Assembly (NCBI RefSeq): GCF_029784155.1 | Contig: NC_073693.1 | Location: forward strand, 330,774,592-330,838,591 | DNA from: Uranotaenia lowii | Lineage: Eukaryota; Arthropoda; Insecta; Diptera; Culicidae | Direction: 5' to 3' | Length of the DNA: 64,000 bases | Part shown: one piece after another, positions 33,715-44,200 of the stretch | Position numbering within the stretch: the stretch's first letter is position 1 | How the letters are laid out: each line of letters starts with the position of its first letter | Notes under the pieces: generated by a model | What the model was told of the DNA's origin: nothing | Databases searched by the model: none | The model's input: the letters and a program-made list of their open reading frames with translations, nothing else | Made by a program: the position numbers and the translations under genes

Positions 33715-34785
33715 TTTCCGATTTAAGATTTGGGATTCATTTTCAAATTTTACATTCGGATTTCAGATTCAGATTTCAGATTCAGATTTCAGATTCAGAT
33801 TTCAGATTCAGATTCAGATTTCAGATTCAGATTTCAGATTAAGATTTCAGATTAAGATTTCAGATTCAGATTTCAGATTCAGATTTCAGATTCAGATTCA
33901 GATTTCGGATTCAGATTTCAGATTCAGATTTCAGATTCAGATTTCAGATTCAGATTCAGATTTCAGATTCAGATTCAGATTTCAGATTCAGATTTCAGAT
34001 TCAGATTTCAGATTCAGATTTCAGATTCAGATTTCAGATTCAGATTTCAGATTCAGATTTCAGATTCAGATTTCAGATTCAGATTTCAGATTCAGATTTC
34101 AGATTCAGATTTCAGATTCAGATTTCAGATTCAGATTTCAGATTCAGATTTCAGATTCAGATTTCAGATTCAGATTTCAGATTCAGATTTCAGATTCAGA
34201 TTTCAGATTCAGATTTCAGATTCAGATTTCAGATTCAGATTTCAGATTCAGATTTCAGATTCAGATTTCAGATTCAGATTTCAGATTCAGATTTCAGATT
34301 CAGATTTCAGATTCAGATTTCAGATTCAGATTCAGATTTCAGATTCAGATTTCAGATTCAGATTTCAGATTCAGATTTCAGATTCAGATTTCAGATTCAG
34401 ATTTCAGATTCAGATTTCAGATTCAGATTTCAGATTCAGATTTCAGATTCAGATTTCAGTTTCAGATTTCAGATTCAGATTTCAGATTTCAGATTTCAGA
34501 TTCAGATTTCAGATTCAGATTTCAGATTCAGATTTCAGATTTCAGATTTCAGATTCAGATTTCAGATTCAGATTTCTGATTCAGATTTCAGATTCAGATT
34601 CAGATTTCAGATTCAGACTTCAGATTCAGATTTCAGATTTTAGATTTAAGATTTCGGATTCAAATTCAGATTCAGATTTCAGATTTCACATTTCAAATTC
34701 AAATTTCAGATTCAGACTTCAAATTCATTTTTAAGATTCAGATTTCAAATTCAGATTTCAGATTCTAATTTCAGATTAAGACCAA
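33715..34785. repeat. 13-bp satellite array (GATTCAGATTTCA)n
   Basis: About 80 units of a 13-bp repeat, nearly perfect in the centre (about 33,980-34,440) and decaying at both ends into (C)AGATTT variants. Seven- and six-base half units alternate, so the deeper ancestor is a 6-7 bp CAGATT(T) motif. It ends about 590 bp before the SFSWAP start codon and contains no ORF. Confidence 0.95.
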
Positions 34786-35376
34786 AAAAAAAACTTTTTC
34801 CTGCGTGATCAAAATGACTATCCAAAAATTTAAAATGGCAACCCGGTCCGATGCATTCTGACAAGTTGGCCCGCTGCCATTTTTGTTATTCAAAAATTTT
34901 GGTCCCGCATTTTCGCCATCGCGAGGTTCTTTTGTGAAAAAGCGGAATTTTTCAGAACTTCTGATTCGGGAGTACCGGAAAAAACGTTCCTCTTGTGCTT
35001 GGGAAGTTTCTTGACCCGGTTTTAATAGTTTGGTTCGATAATTCGGCCTACGCGACCGTCTGGAAAGGTGAATACGGCGGTAATTGACGCTTCAGAAAAA
35101 GGGACGCAAGAATATAACCTTTCGGGGATCGATTTTTCTTTTTGTTCTGTTGTGGTGCAGTAAAGCTAATGAAATTTGATCGGTTCGGAACTATGGTTCC
35201 GGAAGTGAGTGTCCGAGCTTTTTGAAAAAGTGCAGCACGCAAACGAAGAACGTTGAGAAGTGGCTTGGGAGCTAGAGACGGGAAATTAGGGACGCAAGGT
35301 TGATTGGTCTGTTTATGAGAAGGAACATTCTGCTGGCATCATCACCGGGAGGGCTTATCCCGGCAGGGCAGTGGAA
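34786..35376 (+). promoter_or_regulatory. Promoter-proximal and 5' UTR region of SFSWAP
   Basis: Unique, CpG-richer DNA between the satellite and the start codon. It must hold the SFSWAP leader unless an upstream exon exists. No TATA box could be assigned. The start at 35,377 is the first ATG of the open frame; an in-frame GTG two codons earlier is ignored. Confidence 0.4.
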
Positions 35377-38300
35377 ATGAGTTCTGGAAGCGGTGAAGGT
35401 AGCCGGCTGGGGCATCATCATCTCCAGAACAACAACGGCGAATCGGGAATACTGCGAAACAAGGCACACTTCCATCATCATCATCACCATCGGGACGGAT
35501 TCGGAGCGGACAACTTTGCCGATCTGCTCGTGTTCGGGTACAGCTGCAAGGTGTTCCGGGATGACGACAAGGCGCGCTTCATCGACCAGGGCCGGCATCT
35601 GATTCCGTGGATGGGCGACAATCAGTTGAAGATAGACAGGTTAATAATTCCTTCCTACTTTTAAAATTACCCTTTTCGATTGAAGAATCAGAGATTATAT
35701 CTTACGCCTCTTGGGCCGATCCACATGATTTTCCTAACCATGAATCCTGTCCCAAATCTAGCGATTTAGGTTTCAGTGGACACTGCAAGCTGCGCAGCTG
35801 AGTCATTAGCATTTAAGAATTAAAATTATCAAAATGATAAATTTACCAACCAATAATCATTCGTTGAATGTCGTTCACGAATTAAGTTATTCTGCTGTAA
35901 AGATGACTTAAAACAACACATACCTGACCAAGTATGCTAAGGATATTCCCTAAATCTGGCATCGAATATAAGCCTGGAGGCTTGAGGAAGCAGTATAAGA
36001 TAGAATTCCATGACAATCAACATCCTATAGCAGTCAATCCTTTATAATTGGTCAATTTAAAACCTTTAATTGACCCATAGACTGACTTCTTTAGAAAGAA
36101 ATTAATTAAGGTACATCGGGGTAAGTGTGGACGGGTTTTCGTATAGTTCAACTTTAAAAAATCATAAAAAAATCAGCAGTGGAGCAATTTTGATAAATTG
36201 ACGTTCAATGTGATGCAGAACATGTTTTTTTACAAAAGCTGAAGAGATGAGCTCGATAGAAGCAAAGCAAAAAAAGTTATCACGCAAATCGTTATGGACG
36301 GCTGGTGTCTTCACTTACCCCGCTTTATGGGGTAAGTGTGGACGGTAGATTTTCCCTTTGATTTCTCAGGAAATTTTCAAAAAATTTGTGTTTTCTTGGT
36401 TGAATACGTTACTTTATTGCTCGAATCGTCCAAAATTTTGAAAAAAGTTCATGATACTATAATTATAGTGTGTAATTTATGTTACAACACACGAGATCCG
36501 ATTTCATCAAAAACACAGAACAAATAAGTACTTTACTCAAATTTTCATGATCCGAATGCTTAATATAGCTAAATAATACAACTCATAAAGGATGAAAGAC
36601 AGAAAATTGAAAAAATGTGTAAACATCAAGTCTTTTTAAAGCCGTCCACACTTACCCCAGGTAGGGGTTGGAGACAAAATTTTAGTTTTTTGTAAATAAA
36701 CTCTTTTTTCTTAATTTTTAACCGCTGTTTCTTTTCCTAACTGGTTGTTTGGAATGTAAGGATTGTTTCAATGTAGAGTTTTTCATCGAGAGCCAGCTAG
36801 TTTAGGAGAAATTTGCAATTGAAAAAGATGCACATCAACTCGACATCGTAGTTGAAAATAGAAAATTCCGAAAAAGTCGCTGTAAGCAACCGTTATTGGC
36901 TGAATCGTATCTTTTTCACAGTTATTGGATAGATTACAAGTAAATTGAACATTCTGCATTAAAAGTTTGAAAAAATAGTGCACAATATTGTTTTTATAGC
37001 CATCGTCCACACTTACCCCGCGTCCACACTTACCCCGGTGTACCTTATTAATAATTTTTTATTGCAATTAACAGAACCCTAATTTCTAAACAATATAAAA
37101 TAGTTCAATTTTTCTGGCATTAGGCAAACTTAAAAAAAAAACTCTGAAATATTTCATTAAAATTTTCCGATTAATATAACATTCAAATATCTTGTTGAGA
37201 TTGCTAAATAAAAATATTAAACCGGTAACTCGATAAAAAAATTAAACATAAACAAAAATTTGCAATAGATCAATCTAAATCTGCAATATCGACATAAATA
37301 TCTAGTACGAACTCTCCCGATCAGCTCAGTTTTTAGCTCTCCAGCCGCGGATCACTACACATCTATAGGCTGATCGTGTAATGATTGGCATTACCTACTG
37401 CTTATCAATGATCAATCGGTCGGAACCATTCGAAAACCGATCAGCCACAGAGTTCACCAGTAACTCTTAAATATTCGAACGAATGGCAAATCTTTCTTTT
37501 AGCTCAGATATTAAAAAAATACAATAAAACAAGGGTCAACCTGCAGCGCGGTCGTGGTATGTATACACGTGGTAATATATGATTTTCTATTACTTACAAA
37601 ACACGATTATCATTTCTCGTTTTTCTTTTTGTACCATCGATCTTCCATGTCGTTCGGATGCGGAAGTCTTTGTTGTCGCGAATCTACTCCTATATGAATG
37701 GTAACGTTTTGTACAAATTTTAATTTCGCTTAAATATGTCCGTCTAACAAAACATTAGTACTGTTCCGATTTCCTCGTCGAACGACGTGGTTGATTCCGG
37801 TAACTTCGGTTTGTTTTTTGTCACCAGGTGCTGGTGCCAAGCTGAAGTCCCGTCACCGAAGCGTATCCCATGGCTAGTACTAATCTGGTGTTCCGTCCTT
37901 CTTTTTTGTCTCTCTTTCTTCCCTCATTTACACGTGTTGCTGGCACCGCCGAAAATGTGTCTCCCACGGGACCACAACAGATACGACGCCCGGGGAGCGC
38001 TGCACGATCTGAGCCAACACGAGCCACCTCCAGGGGGATACGGCAACCGGATCGATTGTCTACCGCCGGCGGAACAGCGAGCGGAGCAGCTCTGCGAAGA
38101 GGAACGGTACCACAGTCTGTACACCAACGAGGTCGAGGAAGAGATCGCACAGGGTAAGTTCGCTTTTCGTTAAATGCATTTTAATGAATATGAAAAGCTA
38201 CCTCCGGGGTACCGCTCCATGCCGTAAAAGGTGACTAAATTCAGCAATGAGGATGAATAAACCAATTTAAAAAAATAAGACCATACATGGCGTCAGATCC

Positions 38301-41271
38301 CTTCGGAAAAAGAACAGTTTTGTTTAGAAAATACTGAACAGTGACCTTCATATCCACAGGCAGGAGCAGGTCTCAAAGTCAATGTCGAAAGACCAAGTCC
38401 GTGGAAGTTAACATCAAAAAATCGCATTTAAGAATCTACAGAAAGGGACGTAAATCCATCATAGATGTCGCGTTTGGTACTCCGGATGGATACCACTTTA
38501 CAGTAATCTTCCGTGTAGGCTAGAATACGCCAACATGTAGAAGGGCCACGAGAATGCCTCTCGAATACAACACAGTTTGACCAGAACGTCTTTGTCGAGA
38601 ATGAAGAAGATCGTCAACAAATGCCTTGAAAAAAAAATCATGTAGTAGTGCAAAAAAAAGGACGAAGGATGTCCAAATATCGGATTGAAGAAAATTGTTC
38701 AACTATTTCATTTATTTTTATTATTTTTAAATAAGTTTGTCTATCCTTCACAGAGGAAGCAGCGAAACGCGCCTCCGCAGCCGGTGCCGAGATAGCCTTC
38801 AACTACGATGATCCGCAGGGCACCGGAGAGGATGGCACCGGATCGCCAACGGTCGGTCCCAAACCGCCGGAAGCGGGCGAAGAGGACGACAGCTTGGATC
38901 CGCCGTTCGTTGCTCCCGCGAACTTCGAGATTCCGCACGACCTGGAACGGCCCGACACCATGAAGGAGCACGCCATCATCGAGAAGACGGCTAAATTTAT
39001 CGCTTCCCAGGATTCTCAGATGGAGATTCTGCTCAAAGCCAAACAGGCCGCCAATCCACAGTTTGACTTCCTGAACCCGGGAGGGCATCTGTATCGATAC
39101 TATCGGCACGTTTTGATGGCCGTTAAAACCAACCAATATCCGGAGGAGGTTCCGGAAGAAGGTGGGTGTTTTAAGCTTGTACTGGTTGTGTTCCTTTTTT
39201 TTTTAAATTATTATTAAATCCCCTTTCTAGAACTGAACGGCTTAGAAGCTGAACCTGTGGAATCGGCAGTCGAAAGCATTGCCGAGATACCGATTCCCGT
39301 TCCTGCCATCAAATATAAACCGTCGGTGGACTGCGCTTACACCCAGCTTATCAGTAAAATAACGGGTGCCCCGATTCCTAGCAATCCAACCAGCGACAGT
39401 GAAGGATCGAAATCGCCCATCAATCCAGGTATCCTAAAGTTTTCGAATCCAGAGAGCAATCAAAAACATACTGAGAATTCGGTGGAGAAAAAAACGGTCC
39501 CCACTGGTTTGGCGGGTCTGGTACAGTACAATTCCGACAGCGATGAAAGTGGGAACGAACCCGAGGAAGTTCGCAAGGCGGAAGCAGCTCCCAAGATTGA
39601 AAGGCGGAAAATCACGTTTAGTGGCGCTGTTCCTCCGGAGATTTTTCAACACGTGATTGAAAAAACGGCTACATACGTAGTGAAGAATGGGTACAGTTTC
39701 GAGGAAGCGTTGAGAACCAAAAATGATGCCCGGTTTCTGTTCCTTCGGAAAGATCATGAATTTTATCCGTATTACGCATTTCGAGTACGCTTCTTGACGG
39801 ATCCGTACGAGGAAGTACGGGAGAGCCCAGAAAAGGTGACCATTACCCGAGAGATTGAAAATGGTACCGTGGTAGAAATGCCGAGCATAGGAATCAAAAC
39901 GGTTAACATCGCTCCACAACCAGTTCCGGCTCCGGTGCCGCTGATTCAAGCCACCAAACCTGGTGGAGCGGTATGTTTTTCTATAAAAAATAAAGACGAA
40001 GGAGCTAAATCGATTAGCTCCAGTGTAGTTCAAGAGCTTGGTGGCGTCGATGAGGAGGAAGCTAACACCGGTAAAAAAGACGATGTGGCTACAACTGACC
40101 CAGATCCTGTAAAAGAAGCTAATCGAGAAACGGTGACTGAAGAGGAGATAACACAGATTGAACAATTCACAATTCCAACACCCGTTCCACCACCAGCTGT
40201 CCTAGACAATGATTCAGGAAAAGGGTGGGATATTTGCAATGTACAAAATCTAGATACCCACTTTTACTAACTTTTATTCTTTTCAGTTTAAAAATACCAC
40301 TCGACGAAATCAAGGCTCAACTCCCGCTTGATTTAATTGAACCCGGTGGCTCCAAAGACCAGAAACGCCTAGAAGATCGCATCAAAGACAAACTGGCAAC
40401 AGCTGCTCGTGACAAAATGGCCATGATTGCAAAAGAAAAGCAACTACAGTTGGAGCGTAAGAAAAAAGCTAGCATGTTCCTCAGTTTGATCAACAAAGGC
40501 GAACCGGCTAAAACGGACGATCGAGAGTCCCCTACGCAGCAGCAAAGTTCGAGTCCTGAACTTACAGAACCTTCAAGTTCAGTTGCTGTGGCTAAAAACG
40601 GTGTCGAAAAAGGTGAAAATCACCAAGAAGAACAACGCGCCCCGGATCATGACGAAGATGAAGAGGACGAAGACGACGATGATGACAGTTCCGAAATGTC
40701 CGTTCACTCAATACCTTCGCACTCGCCTAGTCCCAGTCTGAATCAAATTGACTCAAGTGCCGAGGACGACGTGGTACTTGTAGAAGAACCAGTCGAACGA
40801 CCTTCACGATCTCGCAGCAGGTCTCTGTCCCGGACTGAGAGTGGCTCCCGGAAGCGGAAGCACAAACATAAAAGCAAAACCAGCAGCAGCAGTAGCAGCA
40901 AAAAATCTAAAAAGAAGAAATCTAAAAGTGCCAGTCGAAGCCCAAGTCGGAGTCGCAGCAAGGCGGCCAAGTCCAAACGGAAGCGAACCCGTAGCAGCCG
41001 TTCCCGGTCTAAGTGTTCTGAACGATCCCTTTCGTCCAAGAAAAAGAAAAAGAAGAGCAAAAAGAAGGACCACAAGCATCGAAAATCGTCCCGATCGTCG
41101 TCTTCATCTAGGCAGCAGCAGGAACAGCGGCACCATCATCATCACCACTCCTATAAATCCAGTCACCAGTCGTCGTCACATGGCTGGGAGGATGAGCGGG
41201 AAGATCAGGTGGAGCCTGCAGTAGACTACTTGAGTGAGGAACGCTGGAAAATGTTACAGTACGACTTGTAA
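35377..41271 (+). CDS. su(w[a]): SFSWAP / suppressor-of-white-apricot splicing regulator (five exons, 940 aa)
   Basis: Exons: 35,377-35,639; 37,981-38,153; 38,754-39,161; 39,231-40,224; 40,287-41,271. Together 2,823 nt, phases matching, GT-AG borders. After an H/N-rich leader comes the family N-terminal domain ([25 protein letters not shown], then [11 protein letters not shown] across exons 1-2). SURP1 spans residues ~217-265 ([10 protein letters not shown]...PGGHLYRYY) and SURP2 ~420-467 ([13 protein letters not shown]...FYPYYAFRV). Acidic and S-rich linkers lead to an RS/K-rich tail (~784-915) ending [16 protein letters not shown]. Length fits the family (~950 aa). SURP domains recruit SF1/U2 snRNP partners, and the protein regulates alternative splicing in the nucleus. 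In Drosophila it represses splicing of its own first introns; intron 1 here is 2.3 kb and carries a TIR element. Confidence 0.95.
36109..37045. mobile_element. 937-bp TIR element, copy B, in SFSWAP intron 1
   Basis: Nearly colinear with copy A at 20,458-21,396 and in the same orientation. Starts AGGTACATCGGGGTAAGTGT, ends CTTACCCCGGTGTACCT, with TA on both sides (36,107-36,108 and 37,046-37,047). The right end differs from copy A by a duplication of the terminal motif: CGTCCACACTTACCCCG occurs twice in succession (about 37,005-37,037). No transposase frame. Confidence 0.75.
38341..38523 (+). pseudogene. LINE endonuclease fragment in SFSWAP intron 2
   Basis: A short open frame ends in [25 protein letters not shown]. 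This resembles the conserved GxxSxIDVTFxSP...W(R)V block of the apurinic endonuclease domain of I/R1/LOA-type LINEs. The frame is not continuous with a polymerase, so this is a relic lying inside intron 2 (38,154-38,753). Confidence 0.45.
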
Positions 41272-41735
41272 CGTTCGGAAGAATGTTTTTTAGAGCAGGG
41301 CTGTATATAATGCACATAGTGGAAATGAATATTGAATAACATGTTCAGTAATAAGTGCAGGTGTTCGATTATTTTATATCACAAGTATTTATCAATTAGA
41401 AGATAGCGTGTTTGAAAGCAGTTGCGTTTCGGTAGCGAAGAAACAAAAAGGAAACTTTTGGGTTCAAATGATTTGAAAATTTAGTACTGTAAGACAAACT
41501 GAAATTGGAAAACTCTCGAGTGAACTGTTGAAACATTGTGAAAAGTATTGGTTCGAACGGTGTATTGTTGGATTTACAAGATTCAAGCAAATTGATTGTA
41601 CGAAAAAATTGGTTGGTCTTGGTTTCAGTAAATGGTGAATATTCGTGCTAGCAGGTAAGAACATAGGATGGATAGCGACGTAGGAAAATATATGATAACG
41701 TCGAAAAACTGCTGATGGATGCCAATACAACGCCA
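41272..41735 (+). other. SFSWAP 3' flank / UTR
   Basis: Noncoding sequence after the stop. No canonical AATAAA is close to the stop codon; AT-rich variants near 41,325-41,375 might serve. Nothing else recognised. Confidence 0.4.
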
Positions 41736-41737
41736 AA

Positions 41738-41824
41738 ATCTAACGGGTTTCGAACCAGGCTCACTTGAATCGACTTGCCTAAGTGATGAGATCGCTCAAT
41801 CAAGTTGTCGGTGCTAATTTTGGG
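41738..41824 (-). repeat. tRNA-derived SINE fragment
   Basis: On the minus strand an A-box-like TTGATTGAGCGATCTCATC is followed about 35 nt later by a consensus B box, GGTTCGAAACC. Overall spacing is tRNA-like, but acceptor arms do not pair, so SINE relic is preferred. Confidence 0.5.
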
Positions 41825-42102
41825 CTTTTACAATACTAGGATGTATAAGGTAAGTGATATTAAATCTACTCTTGGACCTTCCAGACAAACTTTAAACGAT
41901 TAAATTGTTGAAGGTCTTCCCAATTTTCATTAATACCCAATAATCGTAATCAACGTGAATTGTTGCTCATTGACTCAGCTCTAAAAGCTCTCAGCTCTCA
42001 CTGTTCAAAATCCCAGATTAAAAAAGATGAAATGTTCTAAATTTTGACCTGAATTTTTGTTTGTTTATTTTTCAAAACTAAATTTTAGATTTTCTCAACC
42101 TA

Positions 42103-44018
42103 AAGGGTGTGTCATATCAAATTGCATCACGGAAAAAACGCTGTAGAAATTGATTTTTTTGGAATTATATCAGCAGCAACACGAGAAAAGGGTCTATGTT
42201 CATTTATGACGTTTCGAGAAAAACGCGTTTGAAAATTTTGCAATCTTTTTTAAATCGCTAATTAAAATTCACGAGGAATCTCCCAAGTCTTTATGGTCAA
42301 AACGGTGCGAAGGATCATTTTAAATATGTTTTTATCGATACGACGGTGTTATCATGAAAAAATAGCCCGCAATTGTTTATAGACCCTAGCTGGAGTATGA
42401 AATTCGTCTAAATGTTTTATACACCCTTCGCTTTGTACTGTATGTCTCATATGTGTGAGTGAGATGGAGATAAAATTTCCCCTATTTTTTGACAAAGGCT
42501 TATGGTTTTCGCTATAGGAGTGAGTGAATAGCTTCCGCATTCTTCCCCTTTTAATGTTTTGCATCTAGACCGTTTGCTTTGTTGTGGAGTAAAGGGTGTA
42601 TAAATCAATCTGTGTGAGGATATTGTCATTTTATGGCTCTAAATTTTTTAGATCCTTTACTCAAACTGCATTATAAATCTTACGAAAACTGAAAAACTAA
42701 AAACGGTTTTTGTGTTAAGTAGAGCTTATATTGGGCTATTAGAATCCACTGAAAACCGGTTTTGTTTACTTTGTCTTTTATACCCTTTTCACATGTTGCT
42801 GCTGATATCTTTAGATTTCGCTTATAATAAGATAAGAGTGTATAGATCACGTTGGCCATGCTTCACTGTCAATTTTTCGTAAATTTGGAAAAATGTCGTC
42901 GAACGAAAAAGAGCGTCGTGAAGTAATCCTGCGCACTCATTTCGAGAATCCGGAGTTGTCACATCGGAACATCGGTAAGATGCTGGGAATCGTCCAATCC
43001 ACGGTCAGCAGAGTACTGAAACGATACTTCGAGAACCTAACCATCGACCGGAAGATGAAGAACGGCAAAAATGGATGCTCCGTCAGTGAAAAAGATCACG
43101 CGTAGTTAAGCAGTTTAGACGTGATCCGAGAAGTTTAGTCCGGGATGTCGCCAAAAAGCTGAATTTGTCAAGTTCATTCGTCCAGCGGACAAAGCAGCGT
43201 GAGGGCCTGCGTACATACAGTATTCAGAAGGCTCTTAACCGCGACGAAAGGCAAAACATGGTGGGGAAGACGCGAGCCCGGAAGCTGTACACTGAAATAC
43301 TGACGAAGCCGCATTGCCTGATAATAGACGACAAAAGCTACGTCAAAGCGGACTTTCGTCAGCTGCCGGGCCTGCTGTTCTTCACCGCAGAGGAGCGTTC
43401 CGGAAGAGATTCGCAAGCAGAAACTATCCAAGTTTGCCAAAAAGTACATGGTGTGGCAAGCGGAGCGCTCCCTTCGTGACGACCGGCACGGTAAACGGGC
43501 AGGTTTAGCTAAAGGAGTGCCTACAGAAGCGCTCACTACCACTATTGAAGCAGCACAAGGGCTCAATCAACTTCTGGCCGGATCTCGCTTCGTGCCACTA
43601 TTCAAAGGACGCGTTGGAGTGGTACCACTGGTGGTACGAAGCCAATGGGGTCATCTTCGTGTCAAAGGAAATGAACCCGCCCAACGCGCCGGAGCTTCGC
43701 CCAATAGAGAAATATTGGGCGATTATGAAGCAGGCCCTCCTTAAGAACCCAAAAGTTGTCAAATCGGAGGCGGACTTCAAGAGAAAATGAATTTCTGTTA
43801 AAAAAAACTACAACTTGATGTTGTACAGAACGTTATGGACGGGGTAAAGAGGAAGGTGCGAGCATACGGGATTGGGCTCGAAGTATGAATAAAAAGAAAA
43901 TTCCAAAATTTGTTTAATAGTTTTTATTTTACTGTCTAAAATTTTCAAATGGTTCAATCTACTGGGCGAATTTCTACAGGGTTTTTTTCCGTGATGCAAT
44001 TTGATGTGACATGCCCTT
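42103..44018 (+). mobile_element. Decayed DD37E mariner (ITm) transposon
   Basis: The 1.9-kb element is flanked by TA (42,101-42,102 and 44,019-44,020). Its ~38-bp inverted ends begin AAAGGG(T/C)(G/A)TGTCA(T/C)ATCAAA, include TTGCATCACGG and differ at only a few sites. The interior holds a broken transposase in plus-strand pieces at about 42,893-43,790. The size exceeds a typical 1.3-kb mariner because of ~750 bp of noncoding DNA between the left end and the transposase start. Confidence 0.85.
42893..43790 (+). pseudogene. DD37E mariner transposase, multiply frameshifted
   Basis: Piece 1 (42,893-43,105) is the N-terminal helix-turn-helix region (LRTHFENPELSHRNIGKMLG). Piece 2 (43,165-43,479) carries the first catalytic aspartate context, CLIIDDKSYVKADFRQLPG. 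Piece 3 (43,545-43,790) has the second aspartate, WPDLASCHYSKDALEWY, and the glutamate in NAPELRPIEKYWAIMKQA. The D-to-E spacing is 41 as it stands, or 37 once an apparent four-residue insertion near 43,617-43,630 (WYHWWY) is discounted. DD37E is the mosquito ITm class. At least two frame changes separate the pieces, so it is inactive. Flanked by intact terminal repeats. Confidence 0.8.
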
Positions 44019-44150
44019 TAGATGCTAAGTTTTACTCATGAAACGTTAGTTAAATTTGTGAAACTAAATATATTGAGGTATGCCTGCCTGCCATTAGTGA
44101 TAGTATCAGCTTATCAATGTAATTAATTGTCTATTTCAAACAAAAATTGC

Positions 44151-44156
44151 TTTATT
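44151..44156 (-). terminator. Polyadenylation signal of MIOX
   Basis: AATAAA on the minus strand, 45 bp downstream of the MIOX stop codon (44,201-44,203). Confidence 0.6.
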
Positions 44157-44200
44157 CTAGTATAAATATTAAAACATATATCTGGTCCCGTTTCGCGCCT

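Noticed and set aside
33715..34785. Possible CRISPR-like array
   Set aside because: Units are contiguous 13-mers with no unique spacers; this is a satellite in a eukaryotic genome.
39434..40165. 243-codon minus-strand ORF
   Set aside because: Antisense shadow of SFSWAP exon 4.
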